NCBI RefSeq assembly: GCF_003336875.1
Contig: NZ_QGNJ01000001.1
Coordinates: forward strand, 62,001-126,000
Reading direction: 5' to 3'
DNA: 64,000 nt
Origin: Oleisolibacter albus
GTDB lineage: Bacteria > Pseudomonadota > Alphaproteobacteria > Azospirillales > Azospirillaceae
The position numbers and the translations under genes were made by a program. Below the pieces are notes generated by a model, which worked only from the letters and a program-made list of their open reading frames with translations, searched no databases and had not been told where the DNA came from. This document shows, in pieces, positions 17,697 to 25,761 of this stretch (positions are counted from its first letter, which is position 1; each line of letters starts with the position of its first letter).

Positions 17697-18971
17697 ATGC
17701 ACGACCTCCGCGCTATCCGCGAAAACCCCGATCTGTTCGACCGTGGCCTGGCCCTGCGGGGCCTGGACCCCCGGTCCGCCGTCCTCCTGGATCTGGACCT
17801 GCGCCGACGCGCCGCCCAGACCGCCTTCCAGGAGATGCAGGCCCGCCGCAACGAGGCGTCCAAGCTGATCGGCCAGTACAAGCGCGAGGGCAAGGACGCG
17901 CAGGCCATCCTGGACGAGGTGGCGTCGCTGAAGGAGCGCATCCCCGCCACCGAGGAGGAGGAGAAGCGCCTCGGCGCCGAACTCGACGCCCTCCTGGCAG
18001 CCCTGCCGAACATCCCGGCCGCCGATGTGCCCGCCGGCAAGGATGAGCGCGACAATGTGGAGATCCGCCGCGTCGGCACGCCGCCGGTCATCGCCGCGCC
18101 GAAGCAGCATTTCGAGCTGGGTGAGGCGCTGGGCCTGATGCGCGCCGATCTGGGCGCCAAGCTGTCGGGTGCCCGCTTCACCGTGCTGCGCGGCCAGCTG
18201 GCCCGGCTGGAGCGTGCCATCGGCGACTTCATGCTGGACACGCATACCCGCGAGTTCGGCTATGAGGAGGTGTCGCCACCGCTGCTGGTGAAGGACGAGG
18301 CCGCTTTCGGTACGGCCCAGCTGCCGAAATTCGCCGAGGACCTGTTCCAGACCACCAACGGCTATTGGCTGATCCCCACCGCCGAGGTGCCGCTGACCAA
18401 TCTGGTGGCCGATTCGATCCTCGACGCCGAGGAACTGCCGCTGCGCCTGACCGCGCGCACGCCCTGCTTCCGCTCGGAGGCCGGGTCCGCCGGCCGCGAC
18501 ACCCGCGGCATGATCCGTCAGCACCAGTTCTACAAGGTGGAACTGGTCAGCATCACCACGCCCGACCAGTCGCTGGCCGAACATGAGCGCATGACCGAGG
18601 CGGCGGAGACCATCCTGAAGCGGCTGGGCCTGCCGTTCCGCACCGTGACCCTGTGCAGCGGCGACATGGGCTTCAGCGCCCGCAAGACCTATGACATCGA
18701 GGTCTGGCTGCCGGGACAGGACACCTACCGCGAGATCTCCAGCTGCTCCAACTGCGGCGATTTCCAGGCCCGCCGCATGAAGGCCCGCTTCCGCGCCAAG
18801 GGCGACAAGACCACCCAGTTCGTCCATACGCTGAACGGGTCGGGCGTGGCCGTCGGCCGCTGCCTGATCGCCGTCCTGGAAAATTACCAGCAGGCCGATG
18901 GCTCGATCCTGATTCCGGACGTTCTCAAGCCGTACATGAACGGTCTGGAGCGGATCGCGGCCCATGGCTGA
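17697..18971 (+). CDS. serS: Seryl-tRNA synthetase
   Basis: Class II aminoacyl-tRNA synthetase, 424 residues. The N-terminal long coiled-coil arm (about 30-100; [21 protein letters not shown]) binds the tRNA-Ser variable arm. Motif 2 is [14 protein letters not shown] and motif 3 contains NGSGVAVGR. The [15 protein letters not shown] segment is the conserved active-site strand. Start ATG at 17697 matches the universal short N-terminus; the open frame upstream runs through tatC. It overlaps surE by 8 bases. Confidence 0.97.
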   Translation: MHDLRAIRENPDLFDRGLALRGLDPRSAVLLDLDLRRRAAQTAFQEMQARRNEASKLIGQYKREGKDAQAILDEVASLKERIPATEEEEKRLGAELDALLAALPNIPAADVPAGKDERDNVEIRRVGTPPVIAAPKQHFELGEALGLMRADLGAKLSGARFTVLRGQLARLERAIGDFMLDTHTREFGYEEVSPPLLVKDEAAFGTAQLPKFAEDLFQTTNGYWLIPTAEVPLTNLVADSILDAEELPLRLTARTPCFRSEAGSAGRDTRGMIRQHQFYKVELVSITTPDQSLAEHERMTEAAETILKRLGLPFRTVTLCSGDMGFSARKTYDIEVWLPGQDTYREISSCSNCGDFQARRMKARFRAKGDKTTQFVHTLNGSGVAVGRCLIAVLENYQQADGSILIPDVLKPYMNGLERIAAHG

Positions 18972-19740
18972 GTTTGATTTCACCGGCACCCGCATTCTCG
19001 TCAGCAATGATGACGGCATCCATGCCACGGGATTGAAGGTGCTGGAGCGTATCGCCCGGTCGCTGACCGACGATGTCTGGGTGGTGGCGCCGGAACAGGA
19101 ACAGTCCGGCGCCAGCCACAGCCTGACCATGCACCGGCCGCTGCGGCTGAAGCAGGTGGGAGAGCAGCGCTATACCGTGGACGGCACGCCCACCGATTGC
19201 GTGTTGCTGGCCCTGAACCATCTTCTGGCCGACCGCAGGCCGGCCCTGGTGCTGTCCGGCGTCAATCACGGCAGCAATATCGGCGAGGACATCACCTACA
19301 GCGGCACCATCGCCTGTGCCATGGAGGCGACGCTGCTGGGCGTGCGCGCCATCGCCATGAGCCAGCGCATCCAGGGTGACGCCGCCCCTCACTGGGATAC
19401 GGCGGAACGCTTCGGGCCGGAGGTGGTGCGCAAGGCCATGGCCATCGACTGGCCGCGGCATGTGCTGATGAATGTCAACTTCCCGCACTGCCCGCCGGAG
19501 CAGGTGCGCGGCATCCAGGTGGTGCCGCACGGCAACCGCAAGATCGGCGATGAACTGGACGAGCGTGTCGACCCGCGCGGCCGCCGCTATTTCTGGATCG
19601 GTCCGGTGCGCGGCGAGGCGGAAGTGCCCGAGGACAGCGACATCCATGTGGTGTCCCATGGCGGCATTTCGATCACGCCCATCTATCTCGACCTGACGCA
19701 TTATGCCTGTCTGGACCGATTGCGGGAGGCGTTCTCGTGA
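18964..19740 (+). CDS. surE: 5'-nucleotidase SurE
   Basis: A 258-residue SurE-family survival protein, a metal-dependent nucleoside 5'-monophosphate phosphatase. The NDDG metal-binding motif lies near residue 15-18 (SNDDGIHA), and the [20 protein letters not shown] stretch holds the second conserved metal and phosphate site. Its start lies within the 3' end of serS (8-base overlap) and its stop overlaps the GTG of pcm. It belongs to the conserved surE-pcm-nlpD stationary-phase/repair cluster. Confidence 0.96.
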   Translation: MAEFDFTGTRILVSNDDGIHATGLKVLERIARSLTDDVWVVAPEQEQSGASHSLTMHRPLRLKQVGEQRYTVDGTPTDCVLLALNHLLADRRPALVLSGVNHGSNIGEDITYSGTIACAMEATLLGVRAIAMSQRIQGDAAPHWDTAERFGPEVVRKAMAIDWPRHVLMNVNFPHCPPEQVRGIQVVPHGNRKIGDELDERVDPRGRRYFWIGPVRGEAEVPEDSDIHVVSHGGISITPIYLDLTHYACLDRLREAFS

Positions 19741-20405
19741 GCACGGCGGCGCGCAAGATCCGGCTGCTCATGCTGTTGCGGCGCAACGGCGTGACCGATG
19801 TCGGGGTCCTGCGCGCCATGGAGCTGGTCCCGCGCGAGATATTCGTCCCCGCCACCTTCCACGATCAGGCCTATGAGGACACGGCCCTGCCCATCGGCCA
19901 TGGCCAGACCATCAGCCAGCCGCTGGTGGTGGGGCTGATGTCCCAGGCGCTGGAGCTGAACGACCGGCTGAAGGTGCTGGAGGTCGGCACCGGCTCCGGC
20001 TATCAGGCCGCCGTGCTGTCGAAGATCGTCCGCCGTGTCTATACGGTGGAGCGGCACCGTCCGCTGCTGGCCGAGGCGGAGCACCGGTTCCGCACCCTGC
20101 GCCTGCACAACATCACCGCCCGGCTGGCCGACGGCATGAAGGGCTGGCCGGAAGCGGCCCCGTTCGAGCGGATCCTGGTCACCGCCGGCGGCGGGAGCGA
20201 ACCGCCGCCCGATCTGGTCGGGCAGCTTGCCCTGGGCGGGATCATGGTCATACCTTTGGGGCCGGACCGGCGGGAGCAGAAGGTGGTGCGCTTCCGCAAG
20301 ACCGAGGACGGGCTGGAGCGCGAGGCGCTGTGGCCCGTGCGCTTCGTCCCCTTGTTGCCGGATATTGCTGGAGAACCGGCCCGGACGACCGTGCCTGAGG
20401 AATGA
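19737..20405 (+). CDS. pcm: Protein-L-isoaspartate O-methyltransferase
   Basis: A 222-residue PIMT. The SAM motif VGTGSGYQAAVL is at about 85-97. The substrate loop GQTISQP contains the catalytic S60. It methylates isoaspartyl residues in damaged proteins and so starts their repair. GTG start overlaps the surE stop by four bases (GTGA), and the 3' end overlaps the nlpD-like start, so the three genes are translationally coupled. Contrast with the family member at 9888, which lacks this loop. Confidence 0.96.
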   Translation: MSTAARKIRLLMLLRRNGVTDVGVLRAMELVPREIFVPATFHDQAYEDTALPIGHGQTISQPLVVGLMSQALELNDRLKVLEVGTGSGYQAAVLSKIVRRVYTVERHRPLLAEAEHRFRTLRLHNITARLADGMKGWPEAAPFERILVTAGGGSEPPPDLVGQLALGGIMVIPLGPDRREQKVVRFRKTEDGLEREALWPVRFVPLLPDIAGEPARTTVPEE

Positions 20406-21664
20406 GACCGGTGAAAGCTGCGCTGCCCTGGATGTTCGCTGCCCTGTTGCTGGCCGGTTGCGCCAGCGACCCGCCGCCGCGCCCGCAGGCGCCGGTCAAT
20501 GCCATCTTCGTCTCCCGCGGCGACACGGTCTATGGCATCTCCCGCGTCTATCGCATTCCGCTGCGTGACCTGATCGAGGCCAACGGGCTGCAGCCGCCCT
20601 ATGCTCTGAGCCCCGGTCAGCGCCTGGTCCTGCCGACGGTGCAGGACTATACGGTGCAGGCGGGCGATACGCTTTATGCCGTCGCCCGTGCCCACCAGGT
20701 GGACATGAGCACGCTGGTGCGCTTCAACAATCTCCAGCCCCCCTACGCCCTTTCTCCGGGCCAGGTCCTGCGGCTGCCGGGCCGCAGCCCGGCAGCGTCC
20801 GCCGTGGCCCAGGCCGGCGGCACCCGCCGCCCGGACGCCACCACCACCCCGCCCAGCCGGGCGACCCGGCCGAGCGTGGAGACGGCGGAACTGCCGCCGC
20901 CATCCAGCCCATCCGCGCCCGCAGCGGCCTCGCCGGCCACCCCGCCGACCTCCAGCCGGCAGTCGCCGCCGGCCGCGACGACGACCGTGACGACAGCCCC
21001 GGCGGCGGGATCGGCCGTGGTCGGCAAGAAGGGGGTGGAGACGGAGGCGCTGCCGCCGCCGGGGACAGCGCCGGCCGCATCCGCCAGCACGGCAACGGGC
21101 GGCACCGGCACGGCCGGCAGTGGCACGGCCAGCAGTGGTACGGCCAGCAGTGGTACGGTGGTGACGCCGCCCAGCCGGCCGGCCCCGGCCGATTCGCCGC
21201 AAGCCGAGCCGCCGCCGCAGGTGGCGGCGGCTCCCTCCACGACACCGCCCGCCGCTCCGGTCCAGGCCGCCCCGAAACCGCCGCCGGGCAAGGGGTTCAT
21301 CTGGCCGGTGCAGGGTCCGATCCTGTCGGATTACGGGCCGAAGCCGGGCGGGTTGCGCAATGACGGCATCAATATCGGTGCCGCCCTGGGCACGCCGGTC
21401 ATGGCGGCGGAGAGCGGCACCGTCGTCTTTGCCGGCAACCAGGTGAAGTCCTTCGGCAATCTGATCCTGATCCGCCATGCCGATGGCTGGGTCACCGTCT
21501 ATGGCTATCTCGATCAGATGAGTGTGACCGAGGGGCAGAAGGTGACGCGCGGCCAGACCATCGGCACCGTCGGCCAGACCGGCAATGTCGTCGCCCCGCA
21601 GCTGCATTTCAGCATCCGCAAGGGCGAACAGCCGGTCGATCCCAAGCAGAAGCTGGGGAGCTGA
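20402..21664 (+). CDS. NlpD-like LysM lipoprotein with degenerate M23 domain
   Basis: This is a 420-residue lipoprotein. The lipobox LLAGC places the lipidated cysteine at C20. Two LysM domains (about 35-79 and 83-126) bind peptidoglycan. A long Pro/Ala/Thr linker (about 130-290) leads to a C-terminal M23/LytM fold. The zinc-site residues are altered: the first HxxxD site reads NDGIN, and the catalytic HxH region reads YGYLD; only the last histidine (LHF) remains. This is the pattern of E. coli NlpD/EnvC, which activate amidases rather than cut peptidoglycan. The context surE-pcm-nlpD matches. The name NlpD is by analogy. Confidence 0.88.
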   Translation: MRPVKAALPWMFAALLLAGCASDPPPRPQAPVNAIFVSRGDTVYGISRVYRIPLRDLIEANGLQPPYALSPGQRLVLPTVQDYTVQAGDTLYAVARAHQVDMSTLVRFNNLQPPYALSPGQVLRLPGRSPAASAVAQAGGTRRPDATTTPPSRATRPSVETAELPPPSSPSAPAAASPATPPTSSRQSPPAATTTVTTAPAAGSAVVGKKGVETEALPPPGTAPAASASTATGGTGTAGSGTASSGTASSGTVVTPPSRPAPADSPQAEPPPQVAAAPSTTPPAAPVQAAPKPPPGKGFIWPVQGPILSDYGPKPGGLRNDGINIGAALGTPVMAAESGTVVFAGNQVKSFGNLILIRHADGWVTVYGYLDQMSVTEGQKVTRGQTIGTVGQTGNVVAPQLHFSIRKGEQPVDPKQKLGS

Positions 21665-21673
21665 GGGCCGGGA

Positions 21674-21862
21674 TCAGGGCTCGAAGATCTCCTCGATCCT
21701 GCGTCCGAACAGGCGGGCGATGGCGAAGGCCAGCGGCAGGCTGGGATCGTATCGCCCGGTTTCGATCGAGTTGACGGTCTGACGGGAGACCTGCAGCCTT
21801 TCGGCCAGATCGCCCTGGCTCCAGCCCTGTTCCTGGCGCAGGTCGCGGAGACTGTTCTTCAT
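21674..21862 (-). CDS. Small XRE-family transcriptional regulator
   Basis: A 62-residue protein that is nearly all helix-turn-helix: LRDLRQEQGWSQGDLAERLQ, then SRQTVNSIETGRYDPSL, ending in RRIEEIFEP. This is the YgzD/Xre minimal type. Start ATG overlaps the stop of the upstream membrane-protein gene by four bases (ATGA), so both are made together. Such pairs usually control their own small operon; the promoter at 22276-22303 is the likely operator location. Confidence 0.88.
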   Translation of the reverse strand: MKNSLRDLRQEQGWSQGDLAERLQVSRQTVNSIETGRYDPSLPLAFAIARLFGRRIEEIFEP

Positions 21863-22239
21863 TGATAGCGTCTGTTGGCGATGAACAGGCCGGCCGCCCA
21901 CAGGCTGGCCATGATGGGCCAGACGGCGAAGGCCCGCAGTGTCGGCGCCCCGGCGCTCTCGGCAAAGCCCCAGCCGAAGGTGATCAGGGCGGTGCCGGCG
22001 AAAGCCAGGGCAATGGCCTCGAACTGCACCCGGCGCTGCAACTCGTCCATGCGCCGAACCCCGCGCAGGATCGTCCAGGCCGCGGCCACGGCGCCGACCA
22101 TCGGCGTCACGGCCAGAATGAGCTTGGCCGCCCCGGTGGGCAGGAAAACGCGGTCGGCCAGATTGGAGGCCAGCAGCAGACCGGCATAGAGCAGGAGCGC
22201 CGCGCCCAGTTCCAGGACATGACGCGAGGGCTTGAACAT
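21859..22239 (-). CDS. Four-helix integral membrane protein
   Basis: 126 residues with four predicted membrane helices (about 9-27, 37-57, 76-92 and 103-120) separated by a cytoplasmic basic loop (RGVRRMDELQRRVQFEA). The MDELQRRV segment is shared by small membrane proteins that pair with minimal XRE regulators. No enzymatic motif. Translation is coupled to the regulator gene. Function unknown; membrane-stress sensing is only a guess from the gene pair. Confidence 0.75.
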   Translation of the reverse strand: MFKPSRHVLELGAALLLYAGLLLASNLADRVFLPTGAAKLILAVTPMVGAVAAAWTILRGVRRMDELQRRVQFEAIALAFAGTALITFGWGFAESAGAPTLRAFAVWPIMASLWAAGLFIANRRYQ

Positions 22240-22275
22240 CGGGATCTCCTTGCCGGGTCGTGGCCTGGCAGGGGG

Positions 22276-22303
22276 ACTGTAGGATCCCGCAAGGGGATGT
22301 CAA
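22276..22303 (-). promoter_or_regulatory. Strong sigma70 promoter of the membrane protein/XRE pair
   Basis: On the minus strand a perfect TTGACA (22303-22298), a 16-base spacer and TACAGT (22281-22276). This is the best -35 match in the window. Confidence 0.75.
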
Positions 22304-22398
22304 GCACCCTTTACAGATGACTGTGCGGCGGATCCGGCCCTGGCGGCGGCCGGGCCGGCAGCCGCCCGGCGCTGAGTCGCGATCCGATCGCGGCGCGG

Positions 22399-23256
22399 TC
22401 AGGCGATCGGCTTGCCCAGCCGCCCGGCCAGGTCCTGCACCAGTTGCCAGGCCACGCGGCCGGAACGGTTGCCGCGGGTGACCGACCATTCCACCGCCTC
22501 GGCCCGCAGCTGGTCGGGAGGGATGTCCAGGCCATAGGCCGCGGCATAGCCCTCGAGCATGGCGAAATAGGTGTCCTGGTCGCAGCTGTGGAAGCCGAGC
22601 CAGAGGCCGAAACGGTCGGACAGGCTGACCTTCTCCTCCACCGCCTCCGACGGGTTGATGGCGGTGGAGCGCTCATTGTCGATCATGTCCCGCGGCATCA
22701 GGTGCCGGCGGTTGGAGGTGGCGTAGAAGACCACGTTGTCGGGCCGACCCTCGACTCCCCCCTCCAGCACCGCCTTCAGCGACTTGTAGTGCCCATCATC
22801 GCTGCCGAAGGAGAGATCGTCGCAGAACAGGACGCAGCGGCGGCCCGCCCCCTGCAACAGGTCCAGCAGGCGGGGCAGGGTGGGGATATCCTCCCGGTGG
22901 ATCTCCACCAGGGCCAGGGCACCGGGACGGGCCCTGTTGACGGCGGCATGCACGGCCTTGACCAGCGAGCTTTTGCCCATGCCGCGGGCACCCCAGAGCA
23001 GGGCGTTGTTGGCCGGCAGGCCGCGGGCGAAGCGCTCGGTGTTGGCCAGAAGCGTGTCGCGCTGGCGGTCGATGCCCCGCAGCAGGGCCAGATCCACGGC
23101 ATTGACCCGCCGGACCGGGATCAGGTGCAGGTCGGTGGCGCGCCAGACGAAGGCGTCGGCGGCCGTGAGGTCCACGGCTTTCGGCGTCGGCGGGGCCAGC
23201 CGGTCCAGGGCATCGGCGATACGGGTCAGCAGCGGCAGCAGCTCGGATGACGACAT
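22399..23256 (-). CDS. DUF815-family ATPase
   Basis: A 285-residue AAA+-type P-loop protein of the DUF815 family. Walker A is GARGMGKSSLVKA and Walker B is CVLFCDDLSF. The sensor/arginine-finger region contains TSNRRHLMPRDM and the motif RFGLWLGFHSCDQ. Start at 23256 fits the conserved MSSSELLPLL N-terminus. The family has no established function. It lies next to yajC in many alphaproteobacteria, as here (divergently). Confidence 0.87.
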   Translation of the reverse strand: MSSSELLPLLTRIADALDRLAPPTPKAVDLTAADAFVWRATDLHLIPVRRVNAVDLALLRGIDRQRDTLLANTERFARGLPANNALLWGARGMGKSSLVKAVHAAVNRARPGALALVEIHREDIPTLPRLLDLLQGAGRRCVLFCDDLSFGSDDGHYKSLKAVLEGGVEGRPDNVVFYATSNRRHLMPRDMIDNERSTAINPSEAVEEKVSLSDRFGLWLGFHSCDQDTYFAMLEGYAAAYGLDIPPDQLRAEAVEWSVTRGNRSGRVAWQLVQDLAGRLGKPIA

Positions 23257-23489
23257 GATATGTCCCGGGAAAGGCCATGAACTGCCATAGTCTGCCTGCA
23301 TCCACCGGCTTCGATAAACAACAGAACCCCTGCGGCCCGGGAGGGACAGGTTTGAGAGACCGCCAGGGGACGATCAAACACCCCTTGCGCGCGGAAACCG
23401 ACGGGGCCATGTCAGCGGCGGCGTTGATGCGCTTCTGGCGCCCTCCGGGTCGCGGGTGGGGGCCAAGGGTCGCGGAAACGGCTAAACCG

Positions 23490-23517
23490 TTGCAAGCCGT
23501 CGTGCGGCAGGTATAGT
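23490..23517 (+). promoter_or_regulatory. Sigma70 promoter of yajC
   Basis: TTGCAA (23490-23495), a 16-base spacer and TATAGT (23512-23517), 42 bases before the yajC ATG. The rest of the 303-base gap 23257-23559 shows no gene or RNA I can support. Confidence 0.75.
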
Positions 23518-23559
23518 CCCGGCGACCGCGAAAGACCGACTTTTCTTCAAGGAGTGCCC

Positions 23560-23916
23560 ATGTTCATCTCCACGGCCTATGCCCAGACGGCTGCCGGTGC
23601 CCCGCCCGATGCCGCTGCCGGGCTGATCCAGTTCCTGCCGCTGGTGCTGATCTTCGTCGTCTTCTACTTCCTGCTGATCCGTCCGCAGCAGAAGAAGCTG
23701 AAGGAGCACAAGACGATGCTCGAGGCCCTGCGCCGTGGTGACCGCGTCGTCACCGGCGGCGGCATCGTCGGCACCGTGATCAAGGTCGGTACCGAGGACG
23801 ACGTCACCGTGGAAATCGCCGAGAATGTGCGCGTGCGCGTCGTGCGCAGCACCATCCAGAGCGTTCTGGCCAGGACGGAGCCGGCCAAGGCTTCCGAGCC
23901 GGCCGAGAAGAAGTAA
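23560..23916 (+). CDS. yajC: Preprotein translocase accessory subunit YajC
   Basis: A 118-residue single-span membrane protein. A membrane helix at about 24-42 is followed by the conserved FLLIRPQQKKLKEHK and GDRVVTGGGIVGTV. YajC associates with SecDF-YidC. Start is ATG at 23560: the AAGGAG Shine-Dalgarno overlaps an in-frame GTG at 23554, which is therefore unlikely to be used. secD and secF, which normally follow yajC, are absent; the gene is closed by a terminator. Confidence 0.95.
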   Translation: MFISTAYAQTAAGAPPDAAAGLIQFLPLVLIFVVFYFLLIRPQQKKLKEHKTMLEALRRGDRVVTGGGIVGTVIKVGTEDDVTVEIAENVRVRVVRSTIQSVLARTEPAKASEPAEKK

Positions 23917-23938
23917 GCACCGGCCCTGCCGGCGCGCG

Positions 23939-23970
23939 AAGGGCGGCCCCGGGGCCGCCCTTTCTGTTTG
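23939..23970 (+). terminator. Rho-independent terminator of yajC
   Basis: AAGGGCGGCC and GGCCGCCCTT form a perfect 10-bp stem, followed by TCTGTTTG. Confidence 0.85.
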
Positions 23971-24054
23971 TGCCCTGGCCGTCCCATGCCGGCTGGACCT
24001 GACATCCGCTGGCGACCACCTGACCGGATCACCCGCCGAAGGGAGCCTTCCGCC

Positions 24055-24432
24055 ATGATCGACGTCACCCCCATCATCCCGGCCGACCGTCAGGTCATCG
24101 ACACCTATGCACCCGGCCATTTCCGGGTCAGCAACACGCTGTACCAGGGGCCGATCATCGTCTTCCCCGACCATACAGAAGCCTGGGCGGTGGACGGCTT
24201 CGCCCAGGTCACGGCGGACAGTTTCGCCGCCGTCGCCGCGGCCGAGCCGAAGGTGGAGGTGCTGCTGTTCGGGACCGGAGCCAGCATGGAACTGCTGCCC
24301 GGCGCCATCCGCCGTGCCCTGAAGGAAAAGGGCGTGGTGGTGGATGTCATGGACAGCCGTGCCGCCTGCCGCACCTACAATGTGCTGCTGGCCGAGGGGC
24401 GGCGGGTGGCGGCGGCCCTGCTGCCGATCTGA
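24055..24432 (+). CDS. Mth938-like protein (NDUFAF3 family)
   Basis: A 125-residue Mth938/DUF498-type protein. The conserved features are FRVSNTLYQGPIIVFPD, a central VEVLLFGTGASMELLP strand-loop and DSRAACRTYNVLLAEGRRVAAALL. The mitochondrial homologue NDUFAF3 is a complex I assembly factor. In alphaproteobacteria it typically follows secDF. Here it follows yajC directly, after a terminator, and is convergent with hpnE. Confidence 0.88.
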   Translation: MIDVTPIIPADRQVIDTYAPGHFRVSNTLYQGPIIVFPDHTEAWAVDGFAQVTADSFAAVAAAEPKVEVLLFGTGASMELLPGAIRRALKEKGVVVDVMDSRAACRTYNVLLAEGRRVAAALLPI

Positions 24433-24453
24433 CCGCGGCCGCCGTCCGGTGGA

Positions 24454-25761
24454 TCAGCCCGGCGCGCCGGCGGTAAGCAGCAGGTCGGCGGCATGATGGC
24501 CGGACTGCACCGCCCCCTCGATGGTGGCGGGCAGGCCGGTATCGGTCCAGTCTCCGGCCAGCAGCAGATTGGCCAGGGCGGTGCGCGCGCCGGGCCGCCG
24601 GGCCAGTTGCGCCGGTGTGGCGGCGAAGGTGGCCCGCTTCTCCTTGATCAGGCGCACGGGCGGGCAGGGGCCGGACAGACCCAGGGCACGGCCCAGGTCG
24701 GCCCAGAGACATTGGGTCAGCACCTCCGCCGGCCGGTCGAGCAGCGCGTCCGCCGCGCTGACCGTGACGGAGGCCACGTCGCCGCGCAGGAACAGCCATT
24801 CGGCCGTGCCGCCCACCAGCCCCAGCAGCGGGCTGCCGCCGGGCAGCGGCACCGGCGCCGGCAGGCGGAAATGGGCGTTGAGGATGGCATGGTGCCGGTC
24901 GGGCACGGTCAGCCCGGGCACCAGCGCGGCGGCGGCCTCCGGCGGCACCGCCAGCACCACCCGATCGCGCGGGGACAGGGCGATGGCATCCCCCGCCCGG
25001 TGCAGGGTGGTGACGCGGCCGTCATTGATCTCCAGGGCGCGGATGCGGCTGTGACGATGCAGCGGCATGCCGCGGGCCGCCAGCAGGGCCAGGGCCGGCT
25101 CGACCAGCGCCGCCGACAGGCCGTGGCGGGCCAGATGCGGGCGGCAGGCGGCCTCTCCGCGCAAGAGCGTGCGGTGGACCACGGTCCAGAGCAGCCGGGC
25201 CGAGCCTGTCTCCGCCGGGGTATTGAGGACGGAAACCGCCAGCGGCCGCCACAGCCGGCGCCAGAGCAGCCGGGACGAAGGGGGCGCCCGCTCCAGCCTG
25301 TCGGCCACGCTGGCGGCGGGCGGTGCCAGGGCCAGACGCAGCAGATCGAGATGGGCCGCGGCCCCGACTCCGGCCACCCGGCGGGCCGGGTCCAGCAGCC
25401 AGAGCGGCAGCGGCGTCCGCCCGGGGCGCAGGGTCCAGCCGGTGCCGTCGGCCAGATCGAGGAAGGGCAGGGCCGCAGGAGCCACGGCGGTCAGGCCGCA
25501 GCGGCCGCCGATGCGGTCGAGATAGCGGAAAATATGCGGATTGGCGCCCAGGATCAGGTGGTTGCCGTTGTCCAGGGTGCGGTCCAGGGTGCGGTCGTGA
25601 TAGGAGCGGCAGCGGCCGCCCGGCTGTTCTCCCGCCTCGTGCAGGATGACGGGCTGCCCGGCTTCCGCCAGCCGGGTGGCGCAGGCCAGCCCGGCCAGGC
25701 CGGCCCCGATGACATGCACCGATCCGGAGATCGACCGGTCAAACTCCGGGACAGCGCGCAT
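24454..25761 (-). CDS. hpnE: Hydroxysqualene dehydroxylase / squalene-associated FAD desaturase
   Basis: A 435-residue FAD-dependent amine-oxidase/phytoene-desaturase-fold protein. The dinucleotide motif VIGAGLAGLACATRL is at about 14-28, followed by the acidic residue in HEAGEQPGGR. The C-terminal second FAD signature (LLLAGDWTDTGLPATIEGA) is intact. HpnE reduces hydroxysqualene to squalene for hopanoid synthesis. ATG at 25761 overlaps the stop of the fused hpnC-hpnD gene by one base (TGATG), so translation is coupled. The frame open further upstream is antisense within hpnD coding sequence. No shc gene is present in the window. Confidence 0.93.
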   Translation of the reverse strand: MRAVPEFDRSISGSVHVIGAGLAGLACATRLAEAGQPVILHEAGEQPGGRCRSYHDRTLDRTLDNGNHLILGANPHIFRYLDRIGGRCGLTAVAPAALPFLDLADGTGWTLRPGRTPLPLWLLDPARRVAGVGAAAHLDLLRLALAPPAASVADRLERAPPSSRLLWRRLWRPLAVSVLNTPAETGSARLLWTVVHRTLLRGEAACRPHLARHGLSAALVEPALALLAARGMPLHRHSRIRALEINDGRVTTLHRAGDAIALSPRDRVVLAVPPEAAAALVPGLTVPDRHHAILNAHFRLPAPVPLPGGSPLLGLVGGTAEWLFLRGDVASVTVSAADALLDRPAEVLTQCLWADLGRALGLSGPCPPVRLIKEKRATFAATPAQLARRPGARTALANLLLAGDWTDTGLPATIEGAVQSGHHAADLLLTAGAPG

